From DVEG01 sp964405435 (lineage in GTDB: Bacteria > Cyanobacteriota > Cyanobacteriia > Cyanobacteriales > Oscillatoriaceae): a stretch of 64,000 nucleotides of DNA. The notes under the pieces are model-generated. The model was not told the origin of the DNA, did no database searches, and worked only from the letters and a program-made list of their open reading frames with translations. Where the stretch lies: NCBI GenBank assembly GCA_964405435.1, contig CAYOOD010000038.1:1-64000 (forward strand). The letters run 5' to 3'. The position numbers and the translations under genes were made by a program. This document shows positions 14,844 through 24,070 of this stretch, one piece after another (the stretch's first letter is position 1; every line of letters starts with the position of its first letter).

Positions 14844-16121
14844 TCAAGTTCCCGAAGTCCAAGAGTTGATGTACTCGATTTGTTCCGCTGTCAAGCTGTC
14901 AATTTCGATGCCCATTGCCGTCAGTTTCAGCCGAGCAATTTCCCCATCGACTTCTGCCGGAATCGAGTGCAAGCCCGGTTCGAGCTTGCCTTGGTTCTTC
15001 ACCAGGTATTCACAAGCGAGCGCCTGGTTGGCAAAGCTCATATCCATCACGGCGCTGGGGTGCCCTTCAGCGGCAGCGAGGTTGATCAGGCGTCCTTCGC
15101 CTAAAACCACGATTGACTTGCCGCTCTTGAGGTGGTATTCTTGGGTGAAAGGACGCACCGTTGCTACTTCAGACGAGAGAGATTGCAGCGCTACCAAGTC
15201 AATTTCGATGTCGAAGTGCCCGGAGTTGCAGACGATCGCCCCGTCTTTCATCGCCGCGAAGTGTTCGCCGCGAATGACGTGCTTGTTGCCGGTAACGGTG
15301 ATGAAAATGTCGCCCTCTGCGGCGGCTTTTTCCATCGGCATGACGCGGAACCCGTCCATAACGGCTTCGATCGCCGCCACGGGGTTGATTTCGGTGACGA
15401 TGACGTTTGCGCCCATGCCGCGCGCCCGCATGGCAGTGCCTTTGCCGCACCAACCGTAACCCGCAACGACGACAGTTTTGCCGGCGAGGAGAATATTGGT
15501 GGCGCGCACAATCCCGTCGAGCGTGGATTGCCCGGTGCCGTAGCGGTTGTCAAAGAAGTGCTTGGTTTGGGCGTCGTTGACGTTGACGGCGGGGAAAGTC
15601 AGCACCCCATCCTTGAACATGGCACGCAAGCGGACGATGCCGGTGGTGGTTTCCTCAGTCGTGCCGATGAGATCGGAAATTTGCTGCGGGCGCTCCTGAA
15701 TCAAGGTAGCCACCACGTCGCTGCCGTCGTCGATAATGATGTTGGGCTTGCTGTCGAGGGCGATTTGAACGTGGCGGTGGTAAGTGGCGTTGTCTTCGCC
15801 TTTGATCGCAAATACGGAGATGCCGTAATCGGCAACCAGACAAGCAGCAACGTCATCTTGCGTGCTCAGGGGGTTGCTGGCAATCAGCACGGCTTCTGCG
15901 CCACCCGCTTGCAGTGCCAGAGCCAAGTTAGCGGTTTCGGTGGTGACGTGACAGCACGCCACTAGGCGAAGACCGGCAAATGGTTTTTCTTTGGCAAAGC
16001 GATCGCGAATCAGCCGCAGCACGGGCATTTCCCGTCCTGCCCATTCTATCCGCTGCCGTCCGAGGGGGGCGAGAGACAGGTCTTTGACTTCGTGTTGTAA
16101 CTTAACTTGAGTGGCGGTCAT
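14844..16121 (-). CDS. ahcY: adenosylhomocysteinase (S-adenosylhomocysteine hydrolase)
   Basis: The enzyme splits S-adenosylhomocysteine into adenosine and homocysteine, relieving product inhibition of methyltransferases. The 425-residue length is standard for the bacterial form. Visible marks include RLVACCHVTTETANLALAL (substrate-domain His), the DDGSDVV and TEETTTGIVRL segments, DNRYGTGQST, and the NAD-binding GYGWCGKGTAMRARGMGANV. The C-terminal end has HPSAVMDMSFANQAL. No SAH or SAM riboswitch was evident upstream. The enzyme is relevant here because the window encodes several methyltransferases, but the position is not an operon with any of them. Confidence 0.97.
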   Translation of the reverse strand: MTATQVKLQHEVKDLSLAPLGRQRIEWAGREMPVLRLIRDRFAKEKPFAGLRLVACCHVTTETANLALALQAGGAEAVLIASNPLSTQDDVAACLVADYGISVFAIKGEDNATYHRHVQIALDSKPNIIIDDGSDVVATLIQERPQQISDLIGTTEETTTGIVRLRAMFKDGVLTFPAVNVNDAQTKHFFDNRYGTGQSTLDGIVRATNILLAGKTVVVAGYGWCGKGTAMRARGMGANVIVTEINPVAAIEAVMDGFRVMPMEKAAAEGDIFITVTGNKHVIRGEHFAAMKDGAIVCNSGHFDIEIDLVALQSLSSEVATVRPFTQEYHLKSGKSIVVLGEGRLINLAAAEGHPSAVMDMSFANQALACEYLVKNQGKLEPGLHSIPAEVDGEIARLKLTAMGIEIDSLTAEQIEYINSWTSGT

Positions 16122-16206
16122 AATCTTGATTGCTCGACAAACTCCACCTTAACAAACCTACTTGCACTAATGCACTGCTAGAAACTGGATACATAGCTCG
16201 GCAGCA

Positions 16207-17241
16207 TTATTTCGGAGATTTCACTGCCCGAGGAGGGCTGACAGTTTTTTTGGGAGAGGGGGCTAAAGGTGGCGAGTCGTCAGAGCGGATTTCCCGCAGT
16301 TGACTGACTTGAAACACCAGATTAAAGCGCTTTCCCAGGCGGCGGTAGAGGTATTCTTCTACCTCGCGAACCTGCTTGGAGGTGACGGGCGTTTTTGCCC
16401 GAACGCTTAAGTAGACTTCCGGGGGGTTTTTGTTCCAGTTCACTTCGACGGGCTTGATCAAGTCCACTTGTTGGCCCACTGTAATCGTTTCGCGCAGCAG
16501 TTTTTCTTTAATCGTCGATTGCAGCGATGCTTTAGCCAGGAGCGTCCAAAAACTCAGAAACAGGGGGACGATGAGAATGCCGGTGAGGGCGAGTATCCAA
16601 CCCAAAGCCCTTCCCAATCTACTGCCTTCGAGATAGTAGCCGCCCCAGATGAAAACAATGGTGCAGGCGAGGGTAATGCCGAGGAGGTTTGTCAGGTAGA
16701 GCAAGAAAGCGCCCCAACTCGCCTGCCAAGCTCCCTGAGAGAGGCTGATGCCGACGACGCACAGGGGGGGCATGAGGGCAACTGCGATCGCAGTGCCGGC
16801 GAGGGCGTCGCTGATTTTGGGGCGAATCTTGGCAAAGCCGCTAATCGCGCCGGCGGCAACGGCAACGCCCAAATCTGCGAGGGTGGGTTGGGTGCGGGCG
16901 AGGATTTCTGGAGTAAATTCGGAAGCGGGCAGGTTGATGACGCGCCCGACGCTCCAAGAAAGGGCGATCGCAAATACAGTGCCGACGCCTACTGCGATCG
17001 CACTTTGGCGGAACAGAAGCAAGTCTCCCTCTAGTGCCGCCAGCGCCAATCCCCTCAGTGGCAGCATCAGGGGGGCAATAATCATCGCGCCAATAATCAC
17101 CGCCGCACTGTTGCTCAGCAGCCCAATCGTGGCAATGATACAGGCGCTTACCGTCAGAGCCAGATAGTTCAGCTCGAGTTCGGAGTCGTCTAGCAAGTTC
17201 TGACGCAGTTTTTCCAGGGCTTCTGGAGAGGCTTTGGACAT
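16207..17241 (-). CDS. DUF389 family hydrophobic membrane protein
   Basis: The protein of about 344 residues has the DUF389 core: YLALTVSACIIATIGLLSNSAAVIIGAMIIAPLMLPL, then AAGAISGFAKIRPKISDALAGTAIAVALMPPLCVVG. Six or so transmembrane segments are followed by a soluble C-terminal tail with VEVNWNKNPPEVYLSV and a basic, Pro-rich end. The function of this family is unknown; a transport role is often guessed. An in-frame ATG at 17292 would add 17 residues, but the family usually begins close to EALEKLRQNLL, so I prefer 17241. Confidence 0.85.
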   Translation of the reverse strand: MSKASPEALEKLRQNLLDDSELELNYLALTVSACIIATIGLLSNSAAVIIGAMIIAPLMLPLRGLALAALEGDLLLFRQSAIAVGVGTVFAIALSWSVGRVINLPASEFTPEILARTQPTLADLGVAVAAGAISGFAKIRPKISDALAGTAIAVALMPPLCVVGISLSQGAWQASWGAFLLYLTNLLGITLACTIVFIWGGYYLEGSRLGRALGWILALTGILIVPLFLSFWTLLAKASLQSTIKEKLLRETITVGQQVDLIKPVEVNWNKNPPEVYLSVRAKTPVTSKQVREVEEYLYRRLGKRFNLVFQVSQLREIRSDDSPPLAPSPKKTVSPPRAVKSPK

Positions 17242-17435
17242 AGGTATGAGCGTACTCCTGCATCTGATGACAGTCTCCAGCCTCGCGAGCATTGGAGATC
17301 GAATTTACAGTATCTCTCAAACTCTCTCCAACTGGCACAGACGATTCGCTTTTCGCTGGCGGGCATGACGCCAGTCACTTCTGGTGGGTGCTGCACCGCA
17401 GGGAGCGGCGGCTTTAATGATAAAATAATTGAATT

Positions 17436-18584
17436 ATGAACCCGACAGCAAAAGCCCTACACTCCGTCGATTGGGATTTTAGCAACGCGCCGACAAATAG
17501 CGGCATTCACGCCATTCATCCCTATCCCGCCAGATTTATCCCGCAGATTCCCCGGCAGTTAATAGACTTGTTTCATCCCGGCGATGGCAGTCCGATTCTC
17601 GATCCGTTTTGCGGTTCCGGCACGACGCTAGTGGAAGCGCGCGATCGCGGTTTGGAGGCGTGGGGAATCGATCTCAACCCCCTTGCTTGTTTAATCGCTC
17701 GGGTGAAAACCACGCCTTTGCCGTGTTCCCTGGGTGCGATCGCAAAACAGATTATCTCCCAAGCCCGCGAGCAAATCTCAAAAAATAGCGTTTCCGTACC
17801 AGAAATTCCCCACCTCGATCATTGGTTCAAACCGGATATTCAAATAAATATAGCAGCTTTATTACAAGAAGTCAATACAATCGAATCGATGACAATTCGA
17901 GAAGCGCTGCAAGTAGCCTTATCGAGCCTTATCGTCAGAGTTTCCAATCAAGAGAGCGACACCCGCTATGCCGCCATAGAAAAAGATATTGCCGCCGAAG
18001 ACGTCTTCAAGCGATTTGAAAAACACGCCGCCACACTCAGCCAAGCCGTTTCGTCTTTTTCCGCTAACCGCTGCCAGCCCTTCCGAAAAATAACCGTTCT
18101 CAATCGAGACGTGCTGGAAGTCACCCCCGACGAATTGCCCTCAGATATCGGCTTAGTCGTGACATCCCCACCCTATCCCAACGCTTACGAATACTGGCTT
18201 TATCACAAATATCGCATGTACTGGCTGGGAATGAACCCGCTGGAAGTTCGCCAGCGGGAAATCGGAGCCCGCCCGCACTATTTCAGAAAAAACGACTATC
18301 AAGACGAAAAAGATTTCGAGCGACAGATGGGCGCTTGCTTTCAATTGTTGTCTCGCGCCATGAAACCGAAAGCCAAAGCTTGTTTTTTAGTCGGGCGCTC
18401 CGTCATTCGCGGGCGAATCATCGACAATGCGGCGCTATTGCAGCGAGCTGCCGCCCCTCACGGCTTTGCTGTCGAGGGCATCGTCGAGCGGCACATTTTG
18501 TCAAACCGCAAAGCATTTAATCTCGCTCACGGCAAGATTAATCAAGAACATTTGATGGTTTTTGCACTGGATTCAAAACCATGA
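17436..18584 (+). CDS. SAM-dependent DNA methyltransferase (SPPY type), first of a tandem pair
   Basis: The 382-residue protein has the SAM-binding motif I DPFCGSGTT at about 56-64, with GIDLNPLA following, and the catalytic motif IV TSPPYPNAYEYW at about 243-254. An SPPY motif points to amino (N4-cytosine or N6-adenine) methylation of DNA. About 170 residues lie between motif I and motif IV and probably hold the target-recognition part. The order I then IV is the alpha-like order. A HPYPARFIPQ segment precedes motif I. The last bases overlap the next gene's start (ATGA), so the two are translationally coupled. No restriction enzyme lies beside it, so target and role are unknown. Confidence 0.85.
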   Translation: MNPTAKALHSVDWDFSNAPTNSGIHAIHPYPARFIPQIPRQLIDLFHPGDGSPILDPFCGSGTTLVEARDRGLEAWGIDLNPLACLIARVKTTPLPCSLGAIAKQIISQAREQISKNSVSVPEIPHLDHWFKPDIQINIAALLQEVNTIESMTIREALQVALSSLIVRVSNQESDTRYAAIEKDIAAEDVFKRFEKHAATLSQAVSSFSANRCQPFRKITVLNRDVLEVTPDELPSDIGLVVTSPPYPNAYEYWLYHKYRMYWLGMNPLEVRQREIGARPHYFRKNDYQDEKDFERQMGACFQLLSRAMKPKAKACFLVGRSVIRGRIIDNAALLQRAAAPHGFAVEGIVERHILSNRKAFNLAHGKINQEHLMVFALDSKP

Positions 18585-20131
18585 AAGTCAATTTTCACTG
18601 GTACAGTTACCCCTATCTCTCCTACGAGAGAAACCTCGCTCGCCGCGAGTTAGTTGCCTTGCTCGGGCGGGAACCCATTTTCACAGGCGAGGGGATGTCT
18701 GTTGAATGCCAGTCAGAGTGGGCAACTGCCGCCTATCGTACCACCTATTTTAGAGAAGCCGTAGCAGAAGATGGGAGTAAGATAATCCCGCTTCAAGCGA
18801 GTTTAGAAGCGTCAACCTGTGGAGAGACGCAAAGCCCAACTCGGCAAAAGACGCGCTATTCGGCACACGGATTGCACGAGTATCGGGGGAAATTCAATCC
18901 GCAGGTGGTAAGAGCGATCGCAAATATTCTGCAACTGAAACCGGGAGACTGGATACTCGATCCTTTTTGTGGCAGCGGCACAACCCTGCTGGAAGCCGCC
19001 CATATCGGATTCAACGCCATTGGAGTTGATTTCAACCCGCTGGGAGTGCTAATCGCCCAGGCAAAAATCGCCGCTATGCAAGTTCCCGCAGCAGAATTAT
19101 ACTCCCAGGTGGAAGAGATAAAACAGCGACTTTCTCAGGGTTTCTGCAATCTATCATATAATCGAGCATTTAGCAAGGCAGAACTAGAAAAAATCGGGGG
19201 AGAAGATTGGCAAAGCCGCCTGCCCGATGTGGATTACCTGCATTCCTGGTTTGCCGAGTCAGTCTTAGTACAATTAGCAGTTATTTTGGATGAAATTAAG
19301 CAAGCGCCCGTACTGCAAGCGATATTCAGCGATATCGTTCGCCAAGTTTCTTGGCAAGAGCCGGCTGATTTGCGGATGCGCAGGCGAAAAGAAGCGCCAG
19401 ACAATGCGCCGGCAATCCCGATATTTTTAGAAGCTGTCACCCGGAAAGTTGAAACAATCCTGAAGGCGCGACAGTATCTCGGTGAAGTGAGAACAATTCA
19501 AAAGGCTTTATTAGGAGATGCGCGCCACTGTGCAGAAATAGCGCGATCGCATTTTCAACACCCCTTCGATGCAGCAATTACCAGCCCGCCCTATGCAACA
19601 GCCCTGCCGTATATTGACACGCACCGTTTGAGTTTAGTGCTGCTGGAATTGATTGGAGCCGATGAGCTTCGGAAAACCGAGAAGAGTTTGATAGGGCAGC
19701 GGGAGATAGCGGGGAAAGAGCGCGCCAAACTGGAAAATGCGATCGCGTGTAATTCCCAGCAGCTCCCCGATGAATGCTGGCGGCTGTGCCAGCAACTCAA
19801 AAATGCGATCGATAAAAATAGCGATGGATTCCGAAAGCAAAACGTACCCGCCCTGCTCTACAAATACCTCGCCGACATGGCAAAAATGTTTAGAGAAATT
19901 TACAACCTCTTGCGAGAAGGCGCACCATTTGCCCTAGTTGTAGGCTATAATAAAACGCAATTGGGAGGGCAAGAGTTTGTTATTGACACGCCCCACTTGC
20001 TTGCCATCTTGGCAGAAGAGAATGGGTTTGCCGTACAAGATGCGATCGCACTAGACACCTATCAGCGCTTCCACCTCAACAAAATTAACTCTATCCGTTC
20101 CGAAACCTTGCTAATATTGAAACGAAAATAA
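18581..20131 (+). CDS. SAM-dependent DNA methyltransferase (SPPY type), second of a tandem pair
   Basis: The 516-residue protein repeats the plan of its neighbour. HEYRGKFNPQVVRAIA is followed by motif I DPFCGSGTTLLEAA with GVDFNPLG (near 125-155). After about 190 residues comes motif IV TSPPYATALPYIDTHR (near 334). An N-terminal extension of roughly 90 residues is absent from the first enzyme. The shared HxYxxKF/RF-P-Q block marks the two as distant paralogues. Each has a full set of catalytic motifs, so they could modify the two strands of an asymmetric site or form a heterodimer; that is inference. No nuclease gene adjoins them. Confidence 0.85.
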   Translation: MKVNFHWYSYPYLSYERNLARRELVALLGREPIFTGEGMSVECQSEWATAAYRTTYFREAVAEDGSKIIPLQASLEASTCGETQSPTRQKTRYSAHGLHEYRGKFNPQVVRAIANILQLKPGDWILDPFCGSGTTLLEAAHIGFNAIGVDFNPLGVLIAQAKIAAMQVPAAELYSQVEEIKQRLSQGFCNLSYNRAFSKAELEKIGGEDWQSRLPDVDYLHSWFAESVLVQLAVILDEIKQAPVLQAIFSDIVRQVSWQEPADLRMRRRKEAPDNAPAIPIFLEAVTRKVETILKARQYLGEVRTIQKALLGDARHCAEIARSHFQHPFDAAITSPPYATALPYIDTHRLSLVLLELIGADELRKTEKSLIGQREIAGKERAKLENAIACNSQQLPDECWRLCQQLKNAIDKNSDGFRKQNVPALLYKYLADMAKMFREIYNLLREGAPFALVVGYNKTQLGGQEFVIDTPHLLAILAEENGFAVQDAIALDTYQRFHLNKINSIRSETLLILKRK

Positions 20132-20173
20132 TCGCCCGACACGGATTTTAACACGGATACACGGATATTCCTA

Positions 20174-20222
20174 CTCGTTACCAGGCTCAGCCTGGTAACG
20201 CCTGCCGGGAGGCTCTGCCTCC
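20174..20222. repeat. composite double-hairpin repeat, copy A
   Basis: Two adjacent palindromes form this unit: GTTACCAGGCT/AGCCTGGTAAC and GGAGGC/GCCTCC, separated by GCCTGCC. It is repeated at 20262-20310 and, in inverted orientation, at 31829-31877. Confidence 0.85.
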
Positions 20223-20261
20223 AAAAAATCTTCTAAAAACCCTACGATAAATTTTCGCTTA

Positions 20262-20310
20262 CTCGTTATCAGGCTGAGCCTGGTAACGCCTGCCGGGAGG
20301 CTCCGCCTCC
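20262..20310. repeat. composite double-hairpin repeat, copy B
   Basis: Nearly identical to the unit at 20174, in the same orientation 88 bp downstream. There are a few base changes (GTTATC for GTTACC, CTCCGCC for CTCTGCC). The region 20132-20418 otherwise holds no gene. Confidence 0.85.
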
Positions 20311-20418
20311 AGAGAAATCTTCTTAAGAAAATCAGATAACCGCTGGAAAAATCCAAAAACTTGCTAAACTAATTTCATTCAAAACTCAAACCACTATCAC
20401 CCCCAACCTTCAAATCCA

Positions 20419-21342
20419 ATGACAGAATTAATTCACGCCCAATTTGCCAAAGATTACCTGGAAAACCTGTTAGCACCTTACGGGGAAGTGCAAGCACACA
20501 ACCCCGTATCGGCAGAAGTCAGCCCAATCGATATTTGGTTTGCCCCATTACCCCAGGCAACTGCAGCTACCGAAGCGCTGGGATTATTAGGGCGCTTAGC
20601 GGCAACTCCTTCTCTTTTTGAACCTTTCCGCCACCCTGTGACTGTCGATGACGTGTGTAATGAGCTGAAAAAAGAGTTAAAATTGATAGGAGAATATTAC
20701 CGAGAAGCCGAGGCAAATAATACAACCCTTCAAGAGGAAGAATTGCCGACATTGTGGATTCTAACGCCAACCGCATCAGAGACGCTGCTATCTGGATTTG
20801 GCGCTACAATAGATGACAACTGGCTGCCGGGGATTTACTTCATGGGTGACTACTTTCGTACAGCCATAGTCGTCATCCACCAGCTACCCCGAACCCCAGA
20901 AACCCTCTGGCTGAGGATTCTCGGCAAGGGAAGCGTGCAAAAACAAGCGATCGACGAACTAGAGGCACTTCCAGTTGATAACCCATTCCGAGTCAATGCC
21001 CTGAAGTTGCTGAAAAACTTGCAAAAAAGCTTGGGAATTCCACAAACTCTAGATGAAGAAGACAGGGAGTTGTTTATGCGATTAGCACCACTGTATGAGC
21101 AAGATATAGAACGCGCTACGCGGGAAGGAGAGCAGCGGGGAATCCAGCAGGGAATCCAGCAGGGAGAACGCCTGGTTTTGGAAAATATGCTGCGCGTTCG
21201 GTTCGGGGAATTAGACGAGCAACTGGCAGCAATTATTGAGCCGATATTGGCTCTGCCGCCAGAGGAGTTTGCTCCCTTGCTGCTGCAATTGTCTAATCTA
21301 TCCCGCGAGGAATTATTAGCGCGGTTTGCCGAACAGAAGTAA
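20419..21342 (+). CDS. cyanobacterial Rpn/DUF4351-type hypothetical protein
   Basis: The 307-residue protein belongs to a family found in many copies in cyanobacterial genomes. The N-terminal half (FAKDYLENLLAPYGEV...SAEVSPIDIWFAPLPQ) resembles a degenerate PD-(D/E)XK nuclease fold. The middle has LPTLWILTPTASETLLSGFGA and LPRTPETLWLRILGKG. A short repeat GIQQGIQQGE leads to a DUF4351-like C-terminus (MLRVRFGELDEQLAAIIEPI). The biological role is unknown. It lies after the methyltransferase pair but is separated by nearly 290 bp of repeats, so a functional link is doubtful. Confidence 0.75.
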   Translation: MTELIHAQFAKDYLENLLAPYGEVQAHNPVSAEVSPIDIWFAPLPQATAATEALGLLGRLAATPSLFEPFRHPVTVDDVCNELKKELKLIGEYYREAEANNTTLQEEELPTLWILTPTASETLLSGFGATIDDNWLPGIYFMGDYFRTAIVVIHQLPRTPETLWLRILGKGSVQKQAIDELEALPVDNPFRVNALKLLKNLQKSLGIPQTLDEEDRELFMRLAPLYEQDIERATREGEQRGIQQGIQQGERLVLENMLRVRFGELDEQLAAIIEPILALPPEEFAPLLLQLSNLSREELLARFAEQK

Positions 21343-21502
21343 GGCGAAATCGCCGCGTTTCCAGTAGGGAAGCAAGTGGAGTGCCCCTACTGGATAACCC
21401 ATGCCGCGTGAATGTCCCGAAAGTTGAAAAGGTAAGAGGACACGCGCGGATTTTGAACGCGGATACGGGGATAAAAATGGAGGGAAAGAGAGAAAATTTA
21501 TC

Positions 21503-21535
21503 AGAAACCCGGTTTCTTGAAGAAACCGGGTTTCT
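21503..21535. repeat. 33-bp palindromic repeat, copy 3
   Basis: Same sequence as copies 2 and 4. It is located between the convergent DUF4351-type gene and the trypsin/TPR gene. Confidence 0.95.
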
Positions 21536-21598
21536 AGACGTAACAGCCGTTCACGAATCCAATAGAAACGGTATACAAATTAAATCACTGAGAAGAAA

Positions 21599-24019
21599 TT
21601 ACTGCTGAAGCCGTTTAAGGGCGTCTTGTCCTAGTTTGCAGATAGGGCTCCCTTGAGCGCAGTAGAGTTGTGTGGCTTTTTGTAAATCCTCTATTGCTCC
21701 CTGTTTATTTCCCAAATCTGAGAGGGCACCAGACCGTACCATATAGGCTTCAGCAGAGTTAGGCTGGAGTTCAATAGCTTTAGTAAAATCGGCAATAGCT
21801 TCCTGTTGATTTCCCAATTCCTTACGGATAAATCCCCGTCTGATATAGGCTAAGGCAAAGTCAGGCTGGAGTTCAATAGCTTTGGTGTAATCGTCTATAG
21901 CTCTCTGTTGATTTCCCAAAGCTGAGTGGGCATTACCTAGGCTGTTGTAGACCTCGGCAAAGTCAGGCTTGAGTTCAATGGCTTTGTTGAAATCGTCTAT
22001 AGCTCCCTGTTTATCTCCCAAATCTAAGAGAGTATTACCCCGGATGTAGTAGCCAAAAGGGTAGGGATTGAGTTTAATGGCTTGGCTGTAGGCATCCCTG
22101 GCTTCTGAGTTGCGTTTTAATCCTCGCAGCAGATTACCTCGCAACATATACAGAAAAAAATCTTTGTCGTTGAAATCAATTGCCTTGTCAATAGATTCCA
22201 GCGCCTCTGGGTATCGCTTCAAGGAAGAAAGTATTCGACCTCGTTCGCGCCAAGCTTCATAGAATCTTGGCTCACTTTCAGTCGCTTTTTCAAAAGATGC
22301 CAAGGCTTCTTCATCTTTATTCTGCCTGTCTAGCACTAAGCCGCGTGCGTACAAAGCTGGAGAAAAGTTAGGATTTATTTTAAGTGCTTCGTCAAAAGCT
22401 TTCACAGCTTCATCGTAGCGAAATGAACGCCACAACTGATTGCCATAATTCACCCATTCCGTCTCATGGGCACCGCTTGGAGGTTTGGGTGCGGTGATTA
22501 TAGCTATTATAATTGAAAATTCTTCTTCTACGTCAGTTGACGGCGGGGGTGCCTGTGTCTCTACGCTCAACCACTCAGGCTTTATCCCAGCTTTTTCTGT
22601 TAAACTGAGAAACGTCTTCACCGGCACTCCCAAACTGTTACCTAATTGCACCTCATATACTTGATTTCCTTTCCCCTCCGCAGCAGCGTGAATTCCAATG
22701 ATCCGCCCGCGAACATCCAGCACCGGCCCCCCGCTCATCCCTGCTTGAGTAATATTGCTGTAGACTAGCTCGTAACCGTTCGTTAATTTCGCGACAATAG
22801 AACTTAATTCTGTACTGAAAACAAATCCAGCAGTAAACATTCGGGATGGGTTGTTCGTGCCTTGTGCCCCCGGCCATCCAGAGATAAAAACCCAGTATCT
22901 ACCGCCTTCTTTTATGTCATAATTTCCCAAAGTTGCCACGGAGTAAGTTTGGTTACTTTGGAACTGCAGCACCGCCAAATCTACCCCCTCCAGTCTTTTC
23001 ACGGTGCTGTAGTTCACCGGATATCGCGCCCGATCCGGCGTTACGACTTCATATTTACCTGGATTCTTCACTACATGGTCAGCGGTGAGGACGTAGTAAG
23101 TATTCCCCTGCTTGGCAATAATCGTCCCGGAACCATTGTCATTTTGCCCGTCAATCCGCACGGTAATTTCTGCGGCTTTTTTGTTCACCTCTGCCGCTAT
23201 GCCGGTTAGGGGTGGAATCGCGCTGTTTGTTATTCTTTCAGGAGCCACCTGAGCCACAAACTGCACCGGCACGCCCCAACTCAACTGCTTCATCTGCTGC
23301 CGCTGTGCTTCGCTGGGGCGGGAACCATCTTCAAATATGTACGCATCCCCTAAAATGGGATAGGCTCCCATGCCGTTGATGCCGATCGCTTCACCGCGCT
23401 TATTTACTATCGGTCCCCCGCTCATCCCCTGTTGAATCTCATTTGCGGAGCCTATCCGATAGCCCCCCTGCAAGGCTTTTTCCGGCAATAATTTGATTTC
23501 CCCGCTGGTGAAGGCGATCCCCCCCTGCCCCCCGTTAAGAAGGGAGGGTTCTGAATCAAAAGGAAACCCGGCGGCAAACACTTTATCGCCTTCTGCCAAT
23601 TTTCCCAGAAACCGGTTTTCTGGCAGCGCCGCCACCGCATAGTCGCCCGCCGCGTTAAACTCTAACAGCGCTAAATCGTTGCCCTGAAAATTGATATTTT
23701 TGACGAGTGAGGCAGCGTGAGTTTGCGCGTCTGGCGTCTGGATGCGATAGGGTTCTCCCGGTGTCAAAACGTGCTGATTGGTGAGAACTGTATAATTCTG
23801 CCCTTGCCTGCCTATCAAAGTGCCGGAACCTGCCCCGTTTTTTGGCAGCACTTTCACGGTGATGGAGGCGGCGATTTTTTCCAATTCTTCGGCGGAAAGC
23901 GGCGCGGCAGTTTGCTCGATCGCGGCGGGTTTTGAAGCGCATCCGCCCAGAGAAAGCGTTGATGCTGGCAGCAGCAGCAAGCTCAGAGCGGCAACCCCGG
24001 TTAAAAAATGGCGATTCAT
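21599..24019 (-). CDS. lipoprotein with two trypsin-like protease domains and TPR repeats
   Basis: The 806-residue protein begins with a signal peptide and lipobox ending LGGC, with Cys27 as the likely lipidation site. Two tandem trypsin-2 domains follow. The first has His83 (TNQHVL), Asp115 (NDLALLEF) and Ser200 (QQGMSGGPI). The second has His315 (TADHVV), Asp347 (GVDLAVLQF) and Ser429 (TQAGMSGGPV). Both triads look intact. The C-terminal third, from about residue 525, is a row of TPR units (AIDDFNKAIELKPDFAEVY-like), likely a protein-binding platform. It should act in the periplasm or on the thylakoid lumen face. The COP23 gene follows upstream with a 51-bp gap on the same strand. Confidence 0.88.
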   Translation of the reverse strand: MNRHFLTGVAALSLLLLPASTLSLGGCASKPAAIEQTAAPLSAEELEKIAASITVKVLPKNGAGSGTLIGRQGQNYTVLTNQHVLTPGEPYRIQTPDAQTHAASLVKNINFQGNDLALLEFNAAGDYAVAALPENRFLGKLAEGDKVFAAGFPFDSEPSLLNGGQGGIAFTSGEIKLLPEKALQGGYRIGSANEIQQGMSGGPIVNKRGEAIGINGMGAYPILGDAYIFEDGSRPSEAQRQQMKQLSWGVPVQFVAQVAPERITNSAIPPLTGIAAEVNKKAAEITVRIDGQNDNGSGTIIAKQGNTYYVLTADHVVKNPGKYEVVTPDRARYPVNYSTVKRLEGVDLAVLQFQSNQTYSVATLGNYDIKEGGRYWVFISGWPGAQGTNNPSRMFTAGFVFSTELSSIVAKLTNGYELVYSNITQAGMSGGPVLDVRGRIIGIHAAAEGKGNQVYEVQLGNSLGVPVKTFLSLTEKAGIKPEWLSVETQAPPPSTDVEEEFSIIIAIITAPKPPSGAHETEWVNYGNQLWRSFRYDEAVKAFDEALKINPNFSPALYARGLVLDRQNKDEEALASFEKATESEPRFYEAWRERGRILSSLKRYPEALESIDKAIDFNDKDFFLYMLRGNLLRGLKRNSEARDAYSQAIKLNPYPFGYYIRGNTLLDLGDKQGAIDDFNKAIELKPDFAEVYNSLGNAHSALGNQQRAIDDYTKAIELQPDFALAYIRRGFIRKELGNQQEAIADFTKAIELQPNSAEAYMVRSGALSDLGNKQGAIEDLQKATQLYCAQGSPICKLGQDALKRLQQ

Positions 24020-24070
24020 TGGCGGCGGATTGGGTAACGGATGTTTGAATTAGGCGGTGAAAGCGGGGAA

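Noticed and set aside
16122..16206. SAM or SAH riboswitch upstream of ahcY
   Set aside because: The short leader has no matching conserved core.
17436..21342. Restriction-modification system made of the two methyltransferases and the DUF4351-type protein
   Set aside because: The third gene belongs to a dispersed multi-copy family, is nearly 290 bp away behind repeats, and its nuclease fold looks degenerate.
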